Shown: positions 1 to 8,905 of the stretch, in pieces
Layout of the letters: the number at the start of each line of letters is the position of its first letter
Numbering within the stretch: the stretch's first letter is position 1
Source of the DNA: Paraburkholderia mimosarum LMG 23256 = NBRC 106338
GTDB lineage: Bacteria > Pseudomonadota > Gammaproteobacteria > Burkholderiales > Burkholderiaceae
DNA length: 64,000 nucleotides
Reading direction: 5' to 3'
NCBI RefSeq assembly: GCF_000739815.1
Contig: NZ_BBJJ01000013.1
Coordinates: forward strand, 112,894-176,893
Position numbers and translations under genes: made by a program
The notes under the pieces: generated by a model
What the model saw: the letters and a program-made list of their open reading frames with translations, nothing else
What the model was told of the DNA's origin: nothing
Database searches by the model: none

Positions 1-2
1 AT

Positions 3-41
3 CTGGCGCAGCTCTGGGTGGTGGTGGCGTCGAAGCCGTGA
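3..41 (+). CDS. Possible 3' end of an upstream gene
   Basis: An open frame enters from the left edge and ends at a TGA at 39-41. Its last residues are LAQLWVVVASKP, a hydrophobic strand followed by a short basic tail, a kind of ending seen in some class I methyltransferases. Too little is visible to assign a family, and the frame could be fortuitous. Confidence 0.22.
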   Translation: MAQLWVVVASKP

Positions 42-325
42 GCGCGTGAGTGAACCTCGAAAACGCGTAAAAGTTCGACAGGTGCTTAGGTATGCGTATT
101 AAAAAGTGGCGCGGTCTGGCTCGACAGAGGTGGATGTAACGGAAGTGAAGCAGCATGAAGTTGTGGGGGCAAGTGGTCGGCTGTAAATGGAATAGCCCTG
201 GGGAGGGCGAATCCAGGTAAAAAAGTGGCGCGATGCGACAGCGTCGTCAAATCTAATGCGGGGGTTCACGAGACCTTGCTTCGCATAACGAAGTAGACGT
301 GACCGACGAGAGAGAAGGGGAAACT
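42..325 (+). promoter_or_regulatory. Leader region of the TonB receptor gene with a 13-bp direct repeat
   Basis: No gene is supported here. The sequence AAAAAGTGGCGCG occurs twice in the same orientation, at 101-113 and 220-232, spaced 119 bp apart. Two identical copies in one leader suggest an operator or a duplicated site, but no known regulator consensus was recognised. A ribosome binding site (AGAAGGGGA, about 313-321) lies just before the GTG at 326. Confidence 0.35.
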
Positions 326-3082
326 GTGAAACAAAGAGCATTGGCGGTTGCCATTCGAAGAATAATCTGGGCGGAACTGGCGTTTTCAGCGGCGTTTGCG
401 GTACCGGCGTTCGCGCAGAGCCAGCCCGTGACCAACGGCGGCGCGGCGATCGCAGCGGATAATGCAACGGCGCCAGCGTCCGCGCAGCAGTCGGGCGCGA
501 GCGCGCAGACGGGTGCGGACAGCACGGGCGGCGCAGCCGCCACGACGGGTGACAAAGCCACCGTCAAGCAGCTGAAGAAGTTCGAAGTGACCGGTTCGCT
601 GATCCGGCAATCGGACAAGACGGGCTTCCAGCAGGTGCAAACGATCACCACGAAAGACATTCAGAATAGCGGCGCGACGACCGTGGCCGACTATCTGCGC
701 ACAGTCTCGGCCAACTCCGCCAATAGCTGGAGCGAAGGCCAGGCGGGCAACTTCGCAGCCGGCGCGGCGGGTATCGCGCTGCGCGGCTTGAGCGAGAAGT
801 ACACCCTCGTGCTCGTCGACGGTCAGCGCGTTGCGCCGTTCGCCTTCTATTCGAACAGCACCGACAGCTTCTTCGACCTCAATACCATCCCGCTCAACGC
901 CATCGATCGTATCGAGATCGTGAAAACCGGCGCCGTCTCGCAGTACGGCTCGGACGCCATTGCGGGCGTGGTCAACATCATCACGAAGCATGATTTCCGC
1001 GGCCTTCAACTCGACGGCAGCTACGGCAGTTCGGTGAGCGACGGTGGCGGCAACGGCACCACGAAGTTCGGCGTTCTGGCGGGCTTCGGCGACCTCAATG
1101 CGGACCGCTTCAACGTCACGGCATCGGCGAGCGTCTATCACTCGGCGGGCTCGACGCTGGCCGACCGCGATTCCACGGCGGCGCAGGACTTCACGAACAA
1201 GCCGGGCGGCCTCTCGCTGCTCGCGCCGTCCTATTGGCAAACGGGGCCCAACACCGCACAGGCGTTGAGCGGGTGCCCATACGGCGGCTCCGTCCATCCG
1301 GCCGGCAGCAATTTCCTGGGCGCGGCTGCTGGGCTGGGCGGCACGGTGTGCGCGTTCAACACCGCCAACGGCATGTCGATCGCGCCGGAGACGACGCGCG
1401 CGAGCGCAAAGGTCCACGCCGACTTCAAAGTCGACGACACGACCACTGCCTTTGCCGATCTGTGGGAAAGCTACACCCAGACGACCACGAACGACGGTCT
1501 CTGGAACAACATCGTCGGCAGCCCGCAAACCCCGACGCTCACCTATACTCCGGGCGTCGGTCTGACGCCGTTCAACAACGTCGTTCCCGCAAGCAACCCG
1601 TACAATCCGTATGGCGTGGACACGCCGCTCACCTATTCGTTCCCGCGTACCGTGGCAGAAGAGACGTACGCGAACTTCTGGCGGGCGTCCACGGGCATTC
1701 GCGGTTCGTTCACGGTGCCGAAGTATGGGGACTGGGACTGGTCGACTGCTTATAGCCACTCGCAGAGCAACGTTTCGAACACCTACACGAACCAGCTCAA
1801 TGCTGCGACGCTCAATAACATCTACCAGAACGGCACGTTCAACTTCGCCAATCCGTCGTCGACGCCGAACGGCCTGAACGGCCTGTACATGGATGCGAAC
1901 AACCAGGGCATCTCGAAGCTCGATACGGTTGACGCAACGCTGGCCACGCCGAATCTGTACCATCTGCCAACGGGCGATATCGGTGTCGGCTTCGGCGCCC
2001 AGTTCCTGCACCAGAGCGAAGTCATCAACCCGGGCGCGGAGTTTTCCCAGGGCCTCGTGGCGAACCCGATGCTGCAGACCGTCAACGGCCAGCGCAACGT
2101 CGCGGCGGTGTACTACCAGATCGACGTGCCCATCATCCACAACCTGACGTTCAGTCAGTCGGGCCGGTACGACCACTACAGCGACTTCGGGGGTGCGTTC
2201 TCGCCGCGCTTCGCCCTGCGCTATCAGCCCGTCAAGGAGCTGACGATGTACGGCTCGTATAACCGCGGCTTCCGCGCGCCGACGTTCGTCGAGAACAGCA
2301 CCTCGCAGACGCTCGGTATCCAGCAGTCGGCCACCGGCACGGTCACCACGATCACCGAGGGCAATCCGAACCTGCAGCCGGAACGCACGCGCAACATCAA
2401 CCTCGGCTTCCAGACGTCGCCGACGCGCACGACCGATTTCGGCTTCGACTGGTACAAGATCCGTGTCGATCACGTCATCGGCGAGGCGGCTTCGCCGTCG
2501 CAGGTCGTGACGAATGCGCAAGGTCAGGTGGTTTATGAAGTGTTCCCGTACGAGAACCTCGGCTACCTCGACACGAACGGCTTCGAAGGCACCTTCCGCC
2601 AGGCGTTACCGACGAAGGCGGGCACGTTCACGCTGACGGCCGACTGGGCGTACGTGAAGGACTTCACGCTCGGACAGTCGACGGGTCCCATCAACGGTGC
2701 GGGCAACAACTTCACGATCACGCAGCCGTTCGGCGGCAGCTTCCCGCGCTGGAAGGGCAATACGACGCTCGACTGGGCATACCACGGCTGGAATGCGGCG
2801 CTCACGTGGATGTTCACGGGCCCGTACGCGCAAACGCTTTCGGTGGCGGCGCCCACGCCGGTTGCCGACAAGGTAGGTTCGTATAGCCAGTTCAACCTGA
2901 TGGTCACCTACACGGGCATCAAGCACTGGACGATCTACGGCGGCATCAACAACATCTTCAACCGCACGCCTCCGTTCGATCCGATCTTTGCCAGCAGCGC
3001 GCTCGACCAGACGGGCTACGACACGTCGCTGTACAACTATATCGGCCGTTTCGCGCAGATCGGAGCGACGTACAAGTTCTGA
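326..3082 (+). CDS. TonB-dependent outer-membrane receptor
   Basis: An 918-residue outer-membrane receptor that should import a ligand using TonB energy. A signal peptide ends at the AFA motif near residue 30, an Ala-rich linker follows, and then comes a plug domain. The plug contains the typical segments LRGLSEKYTLVLVDGQR and YGSDAIAGVVNII. The rest is a beta-barrel ending in an aromatic residue (ATYKF), as outer-membrane barrels usually do. I chose the GTG at 326 over the upstream in-frame GTG at 299 because it has a good ribosome binding site and gives a clean signal peptide. The ligand is unknown. Co-orientation with a peptide ABC importer suggests a peptide rather than a siderophore, which is inference. 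No FecA-like signalling extension is seen. Confidence 0.93.
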   Translation: MKQRALAVAIRRIIWAELAFSAAFAVPAFAQSQPVTNGGAAIAADNATAPASAQQSGASAQTGADSTGGAAATTGDKATVKQLKKFEVTGSLIRQSDKTGFQQVQTITTKDIQNSGATTVADYLRTVSANSANSWSEGQAGNFAAGAAGIALRGLSEKYTLVLVDGQRVAPFAFYSNSTDSFFDLNTIPLNAIDRIEIVKTGAVSQYGSDAIAGVVNIITKHDFRGLQLDGSYGSSVSDGGGNGTTKFGVLAGFGDLNADRFNVTASASVYHSAGSTLADRDSTAAQDFTNKPGGLSLLAPSYWQTGPNTAQALSGCPYGGSVHPAGSNFLGAAAGLGGTVCAFNTANGMSIAPETTRASAKVHADFKVDDTTTAFADLWESYTQTTTNDGLWNNIVGSPQTPTLTYTPGVGLTPFNNVVPASNPYNPYGVDTPLTYSFPRTVAEETYANFWRASTGIRGSFTVPKYGDWDWSTAYSHSQSNVSNTYTNQLNAATLNNIYQNGTFNFANPSSTPNGLNGLYMDANNQGISKLDTVDATLATPNLYHLPTGDIGVGFGAQFLHQSEVINPGAEFSQGLVANPMLQTVNGQRNVAAVYYQIDVPIIHNLTFSQSGRYDHYSDFGGAFSPRFALRYQPVKELTMYGSYNRGFRAPTFVENSTSQTLGIQQSATGTVTTITEGNPNLQPERTRNINLGFQTSPTRTTDFGFDWYKIRVDHVIGEAASPSQVVTNAQGQVVYEVFPYENLGYLDTNGFEGTFRQALPTKAGTFTLTADWAYVKDFTLGQSTGPINGAGNNFTITQPFGGSFPRWKGNTTLDWAYHGWNAALTWMFTGPYAQTLSVAAPTPVADKVGSYSQFNLMVTYTGIKHWTIYGGINNIFNRTPPFDPIFASSALDQTGYDTSLYNYIGRFAQIGATYKF

Positions 3083-3112
3083 GCGATCGGTGCAACGTAG
3101 TGAGTAGTTGAT

Positions 3113-3140
3113 GAGGCAGGCGGCCAAGGCCGCCTGCCTC
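3113..3140 (+). terminator. Perfect hairpin between the receptor gene and yejA
   Basis: GAGGCAGGCGGCC (3113-3125) is followed by AA and its exact complement (3128-3140), a 13-bp GC-rich stem 30 bases after the receptor stop codon. Only a weak T-stretch follows (GAATGTTTCC). It may be a leaky terminator or an RNA-stabilising hairpin that lowers expression of the downstream ABC genes relative to the receptor. Confidence 0.55.
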
Positions 3141-3245
3141 GAATGTTTCCTGTAGTGGCGAGCGACGGCGGCAAACCCCTGCCACGTCGGACAAACGAAC
3201 CGTGCATCGGCCATACGCCGGTGTACGTCCTCATGCAGACAGACG

Positions 3246-5144
3246 ATGAGATTGAAGAAGTTGAGCTTGTCACGATTGTCGCCGCATTGGTCGGGTGCGG
3301 CTTGCGCACTGGTCATGGCAGTGGGTATGGGTGCGCTTGCTGGGGTGCCGGCACGAGCGGCTACGGCGCTCGCGCAGTACGACCAGCCGAAGTATCCCGC
3401 CGGCTTCACCCATTTCGACTACGCGGAGCCCGATGCGCCCTCGAACGGTGTCTTGAGTTTCGAAAACTACAATGAGTTCCAAAGTTACGATTCGCTGAAT
3501 CCTTTCCTCGTGCGAGGCGCACCCGCGCCGGACATCCAGAATCTGATGTTCGACACGCTGATGCAGCGCAGCTGGGACGAACTGGCGTCCGAATATCCGC
3601 TGATCGCCGATAGCGTTGACGTCGCCCCCGACCTGGCTTCCGCGACGTTCCATATCAACCCGGCTGCGCGCTTCTCGAACGGCGATCCGATAACGGCCGC
3701 CGACGTCAAATATTCGTTCGACACGCTCACGAGCCCTCAGGCTTCGCCGCTCTTCAATGCGCAGTTTTCGGTGATCAAGAACGCGGTCGTGGTGAACGCC
3801 TCGACAATCCGGTTCGAGTTCCGTCGCGCGGAGCGTGACGCGCCGCTCATTGCAGGCGACTTGCCCATCTTCTCGCCGAAGTGGGGGATGAAACCCGACG
3901 GCACGCGCGTTCCGTTCGACCAGCTTTCGAACGAGCCGCCCATTGCGAGCGGCGCGTATCTGATCGCCGAACGCAAGAACGACAAGCAGATTGCGTATCG
4001 CCGCAATCCCGCGTACTGGGCGGTCAATCTGCCCACGCGCCGCGGCATGTACCACTTCGAGCGCATCACGTTCAAGCTCTACCTCGACCTCTACACGCAA
4101 CTCGAGGCGTTCAAGGCCGGCGATGCCGACGTGCACGTGGAAGACAGCGCGACCCAATGGGCGCGCAAGTACGTCGGCAAGAACTTCCGTAACGGCATGC
4201 TCAAGCAGACCAATTTCCCGGACGGTCCGGCACAGATGCAGGGCATGCTCTTCAATCTGCGCAAGCCGATGTTCCAGGACGTGCGCGTGCGCCACGCGCT
4301 TTCTCTCGCGTTCGATTACGACTGGATGAACCGCATGATGTTCTACGGTCAGTACCTGCGCCTGCACAGCTATTTCGAGGCGAGCCCGTTCGGCGCGACC
4401 GGCATGCCGGGCGAGAAAGAGTTGAAGCTGCTCGAACCGTGGCGCGCGAGCCTGCCGCCGGAAGTGTTCGGGCCGATGATCAAGCAGCCTACGACGCTGC
4501 CGCCCGATTCGCTGCGCGGCAATCTGCGGGAGGCGCGTGATCTGCTTGCGCAGGCCGGCTGGCATTACCGTGACGGCGCGCTGCGCAATGCCGCGGGCGA
4601 GCCCATGAACATCGAGATCCTCGACGACCAGCCGGGCATGGACCGCGTGATCCTCCCTTATACGCAGGCCCTCGCGACGCTCGGCATCAGCGCGCATCTG
4701 CGTGAAATCGACAGCGCGCTGTACCAGAAGCGCCTGGACAACTTCGATTACGACATGACTACCTGGCTCTACAGCCCCGTGACGATCCCCGGCGCGGAGC
4801 TTGCACGCCGCTTTGGCAGCGCGGCCGCCTCGGAGGTCGGCTCGGAAAACTATCCGGGCGTGCGCTCGCCGGCCGTCGACGCGCTTGTGAAAGCGGTGCA
4901 GGCCGCGAACACGCTCGACGATCTCGAGGCGGCCACACGCGCTCTGGATCGTGTGCTGATGAACGAGTACTACCTCGTGACGGAGTACTACGCGCCCAAC
5001 GCACGCATCGCATACAAGACGTCGCTCGGCTATCCGTCCGTCGTGCCCGTATCGTTCGGAGCCCAGGACTGGATCGTCGACTACTGGTATCGCAAGCCGA
5101 AAAATGCGCAAGTCGCCCAGACCGCGCAAGCGGCTGCCCACTGA
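3246..5144 (+). CDS. yejA: Peptide ABC transporter substrate-binding protein, YejA type
   Basis: A 632-residue periplasmic solute-binding protein of the family 5 oligopeptide class. The N-terminus (MRLKKLSLSRL, then a hydrophobic stretch ending in ARA) is a Sec signal peptide. Features typical of the family include the early segment LNPFLVRGAPAPDIQNLMF, the ITAADVKYSFD motif, and the later RVRHALSLAFDYDWMN segment found in YejA proteins. It captures peptides for the adjacent YejB/YejE/YejF pump. In other bacteria YejABEF imports peptide-nucleotide microcin C and some azole peptides. The start codon has only a weak ribosome binding site. The next gene begins 8 bases after the stop. Confidence 0.9.
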   Translation: MRLKKLSLSRLSPHWSGAACALVMAVGMGALAGVPARAATALAQYDQPKYPAGFTHFDYAEPDAPSNGVLSFENYNEFQSYDSLNPFLVRGAPAPDIQNLMFDTLMQRSWDELASEYPLIADSVDVAPDLASATFHINPAARFSNGDPITAADVKYSFDTLTSPQASPLFNAQFSVIKNAVVVNASTIRFEFRRAERDAPLIAGDLPIFSPKWGMKPDGTRVPFDQLSNEPPIASGAYLIAERKNDKQIAYRRNPAYWAVNLPTRRGMYHFERITFKLYLDLYTQLEAFKAGDADVHVEDSATQWARKYVGKNFRNGMLKQTNFPDGPAQMQGMLFNLRKPMFQDVRVRHALSLAFDYDWMNRMMFYGQYLRLHSYFEASPFGATGMPGEKELKLLEPWRASLPPEVFGPMIKQPTTLPPDSLRGNLREARDLLAQAGWHYRDGALRNAAGEPMNIEILDDQPGMDRVILPYTQALATLGISAHLREIDSALYQKRLDNFDYDMTTWLYSPVTIPGAELARRFGSAAASEVGSENYPGVRSPAVDALVKAVQAANTLDDLEAATRALDRVLMNEYYLVTEYYAPNARIAYKTSLGYPSVVPVSFGAQDWIVDYWYRKPKNAQVAQTAQAAAH

Positions 5145-5152
5145 GGATCACC

Positions 5153-6208
5153 ATGTTCGCCTACATTTTTCGACGTTTATTGCTGATGGTGCCGACACTG
5201 ATCGGCGTCGTCACGCTCACGTTCGTCGTCACGCAGTTCGTGCCCGGCGGCCCGGTCGAACAGATCATGGCGCAACTGCGCCATGGCAATGCGACGCGCG
5301 GCGGCGAGACCGGCGCAGGCGGTGGCGGCTATCACGGCAGCCAGGGCGTGGATCCGCAACAGATCGAGCAGATCAAGAAGGAATTCGGCTTCGACAAGCC
5401 TCCGCTCACGCGCTATTTCCTCATGCTCAAGAACTACGCAACGTTCGATCTTGGTCAGTCGTATTACCAGCACGACAGCGTCTGGAACGTGATCCGCTCG
5501 AAGCTGCCGGTTTCCATCACGCTCGGCTTGTGGACAGTGCTGCTAACTTATGTGATATCCGTGCCGCTCGGCATCGCCAAGGCGGTGCGCAACGGGTCGC
5601 GATTCGACACGGTGACGAGCGTGCTCGTGCTCACTGGCTATGCGGTGCCGGGCTTCGTGCTCGGCGTGCTCCTGCTGATGCTGTTCGGTGGCGGCTCGTT
5701 CTGGCAGGTGTTCCCCATGCGGGGCCTCACGTCCGATGATTTCGCGGACCTGAGCCTCGCGGGTAAGGTGCTCGACTACCTGTGGCACATCGTCCTGCCG
5801 GTGACGGCCTCGGTGGTCGGGAACTTCGCGATCGTCACGATCCTCACGAAGAACACCTTCCTCGAAGAGATCGGCCGCCAGTACGTGCTAACCGCGCGGG
5901 CAAAAGGCGCGCCCGAGCGCGACGTGCTGTGGAAACACGTCTTGCGCAACGCGGCCATTCCGCTCGTCACGGGCCTTCCCGCCGCGTTCATTGGCGCTTT
6001 CCTGAACGGCAACCTCCTGATCGAAACGCTGTTCTCACTGGACGGCATGGGCCAGCTCTCATACGACTCGGTTATCCGCCGCGATTACCCCGTCGTGCTG
6101 GGCTCGCTGTTTCTTTTCACGCTGATTGGCCTCGTAACCAAACTCATTGCTGACGTCTGCTATGTCCTCGTCGACCCCCGCATCCAGTTCCACCGCCTGG
6201 ACCGCTGA
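5153..6208 (+). CDS. yejB: Peptide ABC transporter permease, YejB type
   Basis: A 351-residue inner-membrane permease of the DppB/OppB class. It begins MFAYIFRRLLLMVPTLIGV, a transmembrane helix typical of this family, and carries a 20-residue Gly-rich insertion (about 45-65) before the conserved segment ending in DLGQSYYQ, which YejB proteins also show. The cytoplasmic coupling loop is visible as YVLTARAKGAPERDVLWKHVLRNA (EAA-type loop, roughly residues 243-266). GAGGATCACC provides the ribosome binding site. Its 3' end overlaps the start of yejE by 47 bases, indicating tight translational coupling. Confidence 0.92.
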   Translation: MFAYIFRRLLLMVPTLIGVVTLTFVVTQFVPGGPVEQIMAQLRHGNATRGGETGAGGGGYHGSQGVDPQQIEQIKKEFGFDKPPLTRYFLMLKNYATFDLGQSYYQHDSVWNVIRSKLPVSITLGLWTVLLTYVISVPLGIAKAVRNGSRFDTVTSVLVLTGYAVPGFVLGVLLLMLFGGGSFWQVFPMRGLTSDDFADLSLAGKVLDYLWHIVLPVTASVVGNFAIVTILTKNTFLEEIGRQYVLTARAKGAPERDVLWKHVLRNAAIPLVTGLPAAFIGAFLNGNLLIETLFSLDGMGQLSYDSVIRRDYPVVLGSLFLFTLIGLVTKLIADVCYVLVDPRIQFHRLDR

Positions 6209-7274
6209 AACCGCCGCCGTTGCGCACGCGCCGTCGGTCTCGCCCTGGCGCCGTACGTGGCAGCGCTTTCGCGCACAGCCGCTCGGCTATTGGAGCCTTG
6301 TCATCTTCGTCACGCTGTTTGCGATCAGCATGCTCGGCGAGGTGCTCGCCAATGACCGGCCGCTCGTCGTGCGTTACGACGGTCAATACTACTTCCCGAT
6401 CGTGAAGGATTATCCGGAGACGATCTTCGGTGGCGACTTTCCGGCGAGGACCAACTACCTCGACCCGTATATCCGGCAGCGCCTCGAATCGAACGGCAAT
6501 TTCGCGATCTATCCGCCCAATCATTTTCATTACGACACAATCGACTACTTCGCGGCGCGACCGTATCCGTCCGCACCCTCGGCCACGAACTGGCTCGGCA
6601 CCGATCAGTTCGGCCGCGACGTGCTTTCGCGGTTGCTCTACGGTTTCCGGCTTTCGGTGCTGATGGCCCTGGCGCTGACGGTGTCCGGCGTCGCATTGGG
6701 CGTGTTGACGGGCGCGGTGCAGGGTTTCTATGGAGGACGCACCGATCTCATCGGGCAGCGGCTCATCGAGATCTGGAGTTCGATGCCCGACCTCTACCTG
6801 CTCATCATCTTCGCCTCGATCTTCGAGCCTACGCTTTGGCTGCTGTTTATCCTGCTTTCGATGTTTGGATGGCTGGTGCTTTCCGATTACGTGCGCGCTG
6901 AGTTCCTGCGCAACCGGTCGCTCGACTACGTGAAGGCGGCGCGAACGATGGGTCTCTCGAACTGGCAGATCATGTGGCGCCACGTGTTGCCCAACAGCCT
7001 GACGCCGGTCATCACGTTCCTGCCTTTTCGGATGAGTGCGGCCATTCTCTCGCTCACCAGTCTGGACTTCCTCGGGCTCGGTGTGCCGCCGCCTACCCCA
7101 AGCCTTGGAGAACTGCTGCAAGAGGGCAAGAACAATCTCGAGGCATGGTGGATCTCGCTCTCGGCTTTCGCGGCGCTCGTCATTACGCTGCTGCTGCTCA
7201 CGTTCATGGGCGATGCACTGCGTAACGCACTCGATACGCGCAGGCGTGGATCGGCATTCGGCGGAGGTAAATAA
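6162..7274 (+). CDS. yejE: Peptide ABC transporter permease, YejE type
   Basis: A 370-residue second permease of the peptide importer (DppC/OppC class with the YejE-specific periplasmic insert). An N-terminal basic segment (SPWRRTWQRFRAQPLGYWSL) precedes the first membrane helix, then a long periplasmic stretch (about 50-135) before NWLGTDQFGRDVLSRLLYGFR. The EAA loop reads DYVKAARTMGLSNWQIMWRHVLPNS. The ATG at 6162 is preferred over a TTG 15 bases upstream. Its stop codon overlaps the start of yejF by one base (TAATG). Confidence 0.91.
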   Translation: MSSSTPASSSTAWTAETAAVAHAPSVSPWRRTWQRFRAQPLGYWSLVIFVTLFAISMLGEVLANDRPLVVRYDGQYYFPIVKDYPETIFGGDFPARTNYLDPYIRQRLESNGNFAIYPPNHFHYDTIDYFAARPYPSAPSATNWLGTDQFGRDVLSRLLYGFRLSVLMALALTVSGVALGVLTGAVQGFYGGRTDLIGQRLIEIWSSMPDLYLLIIFASIFEPTLWLLFILLSMFGWLVLSDYVRAEFLRNRSLDYVKAARTMGLSNWQIMWRHVLPNSLTPVITFLPFRMSAAILSLTSLDFLGLGVPPPTPSLGELLQEGKNNLEAWWISLSAFAALVITLLLLTFMGDALRNALDTRRRGSAFGGGK

Positions 7275-8905
7275 TGAATCGTCCTTTGCTGGAAATCGAG
7301 CGTTTCAGCGTGCGCTTCGGCGAGAAACAGGCAGTGCGCGAGCTGAATCTCTCTATTGCACGCGGTGAACGCGTGGCGCTAGTCGGCGAATCAGGCTCGG
7401 GCAAGAGCGTGACGGCGCTGTCGATCCTCGGCCTTGTCGAGCACGCAAGGTTCACTGGGCGGATGCTGTTCGACGGCGAGGATCTGCTGCAGAAAACCGA
7501 GCAGGAGATGCGCGGCATTCGCGGAGCCGATATCGCCATGGTCTTTCAGGAGCCGATGACCGCCCTGAATCCGCTGTATACGATCGGCAAGCAAATTGCC
7601 GAAAGCCTGCGCCTGCACGAGGGGCTGAGCGCCGACGCGGCGCGTGAGCGTGGTATCGAGTTGCTGCGGCGGACCGGCATTCCCGAACCGGAGCGCCGCA
7701 TCGACAGCTTTCCCCACCAGTTGTCCGGCGGACAGCGTCAGCGTGCGATGATCGCGATGGCGCTCGCGTGCCGCCCGCGCCTGTTGCTCGCCGACGAGCC
7801 CACGACTGCGCTGGACGTGACCGTGCGCCAGCAGATCGTCGATTTGCTGATCGACCTGCAGGAGCAGGAGGCCGCGACGCGTGGCATGGCCATATTGCTC
7901 ATCACGCATGACCTGAACCTCGTGCGGCGCTTTGCGCAGCGCGTCGCGGTAATGGAAAAGGGCGTCCTCGTCGAGACGAACACGACCGCAGAGCTCTTTT
8001 CGAGCCCGCAGCATCCCTACACGCAGCGCCTGCTCGGTAGCGAACCGCGTCGGGAGGTGGCGCCGGTCGCGGTGGATGCACCGCCCATTCTCGAAGTGAA
8101 GGGCCTTGCCGTGGACTACCGCACGGCGGCGAAGGGCTGGCGCTCGCTGTTCGGCAGCTCGACGTTCCGTGCCTTGCACGAAGCGGATCTGTGTCTGCGG
8201 CGCGGCGAAACGCTCGGCATCGTCGGTGAGTCGGGCTCCGGAAAATCGACGCTTGCGGCCACCGTGCTCGGGCTGAAGGGCGCGGCGGCGGGCGAGATCC
8301 GCATCGACGGCATCGCGCTTTCGGAGCAACGCAAGGCGGGCGCGCGCCGCGCGCTGTACTCGCGTATGCAGGTGGTGTTTCAGGATCCGTTCGGCTCGCT
8401 TTCTCCGCGCATGACGATCGAGCAGATCGTTGGGGAGGGGCTGGCCGTGCACAGGCCGGAGATCGACGGCGCGGCTCGGCGCATGCGTATTGCATCACTT
8501 CTCGAGGAAGTGGGCCTGCCCGCCGATTCGATGCAGCGCTACCCCCACGAGTTTTCGGGCGGCCAGCGCCAGCGTATCGCCATTGCGCGCGCACTGGCGG
8601 TCGAGCCGGAGCTGATCGTGCTCGACGAGCCGACCAGCGCGCTCGACGTCTCGATTCAAAAACAGGTGCTTGCGCTGCTGACGAACTTGCAGAAGAAGTA
8701 CAAGCTGAGTTATTTGTTCATCACGCATGATCTGGCCGTCATGCGCGCAATGGCGCATCGCGTGATCGTGATGAAAGCGGGCCGTATCGTCGAGCAGGGT
8801 GACACACACGACGTGCTGCACGCCCCGTTTCATCCTTACACGCAATCGCTGCTGGCTTCGTCGATGCTGGACGAGCCGGCGGCGCTACAGGAGAAGTTCG
8901 CATGA
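7274..8905 (+). CDS. yejF: Duplicated peptide ABC transporter ATPase, YejF type
   Basis: A 543-residue ATPase with two complete ABC domains in one chain, which is the YejF architecture and differs from the split DppD/DppF pair. Domain 1 has Walker A GESGSGKS (near residue 39), signature LSGGQRQR and Walker B LLLADEP. Domain 2 has Walker A GESGSGKS, signature FSGGQRQR and Walker B LIVLDEP. A strong ribosome binding site (GGAGGT) precedes the ATG. Its stop codon overlaps the start of the TldD-like gene (ATGA), so import and proteolysis are translationally coupled. Confidence 0.94.
   Translation: MNRPLLEIERFSVRFGEKQAVRELNLSIARGERVALVGESGSGKSVTALSILGLVEHARFTGRMLFDGEDLLQKTEQEMRGIRGADIAMVFQEPMTALNPLYTIGKQIAESLRLHEGLSADAARERGIELLRRTGIPEPERRIDSFPHQLSGGQRQRAMIAMALACRPRLLLADEPTTALDVTVRQQIVDLLIDLQEQEAATRGMAILLITHDLNLVRRFAQRVAVMEKGVLVETNTTAELFSSPQHPYTQRLLGSEPRREVAPVAVDAPPILEVKGLAVDYRTAAKGWRSLFGSSTFRALHEADLCLRRGETLGIVGESGSGKSTLAATVLGLKGAAAGEIRIDGIALSEQRKAGARRALYSRMQVVFQDPFGSLSPRMTIEQIVGEGLAVHRPEIDGAARRMRIASLLEEVGLPADSMQRYPHEFSGGQRQRIAIARALAVEPELIVLDEPTSALDVSIQKQVLALLTNLQKKYKLSYLFITHDLAVMRAMAHRVIVMKAGRIVEQGDTHDVLHAPFHPYTQSLLASSMLDEPAALQEKFA

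Noticed and set aside
386..2521. A 711-codon frame opposite the TonB receptor gene
   Set aside because: It is antisense to a clear receptor, very Arg-rich and lacks any family resemblance, as expected of a shadow frame in GC-rich DNA.
3270..5141. A 623-codon frame opposite yejA
   Set aside because: Shadow of yejA with Arg/Glu-rich composition. No start site or domain.
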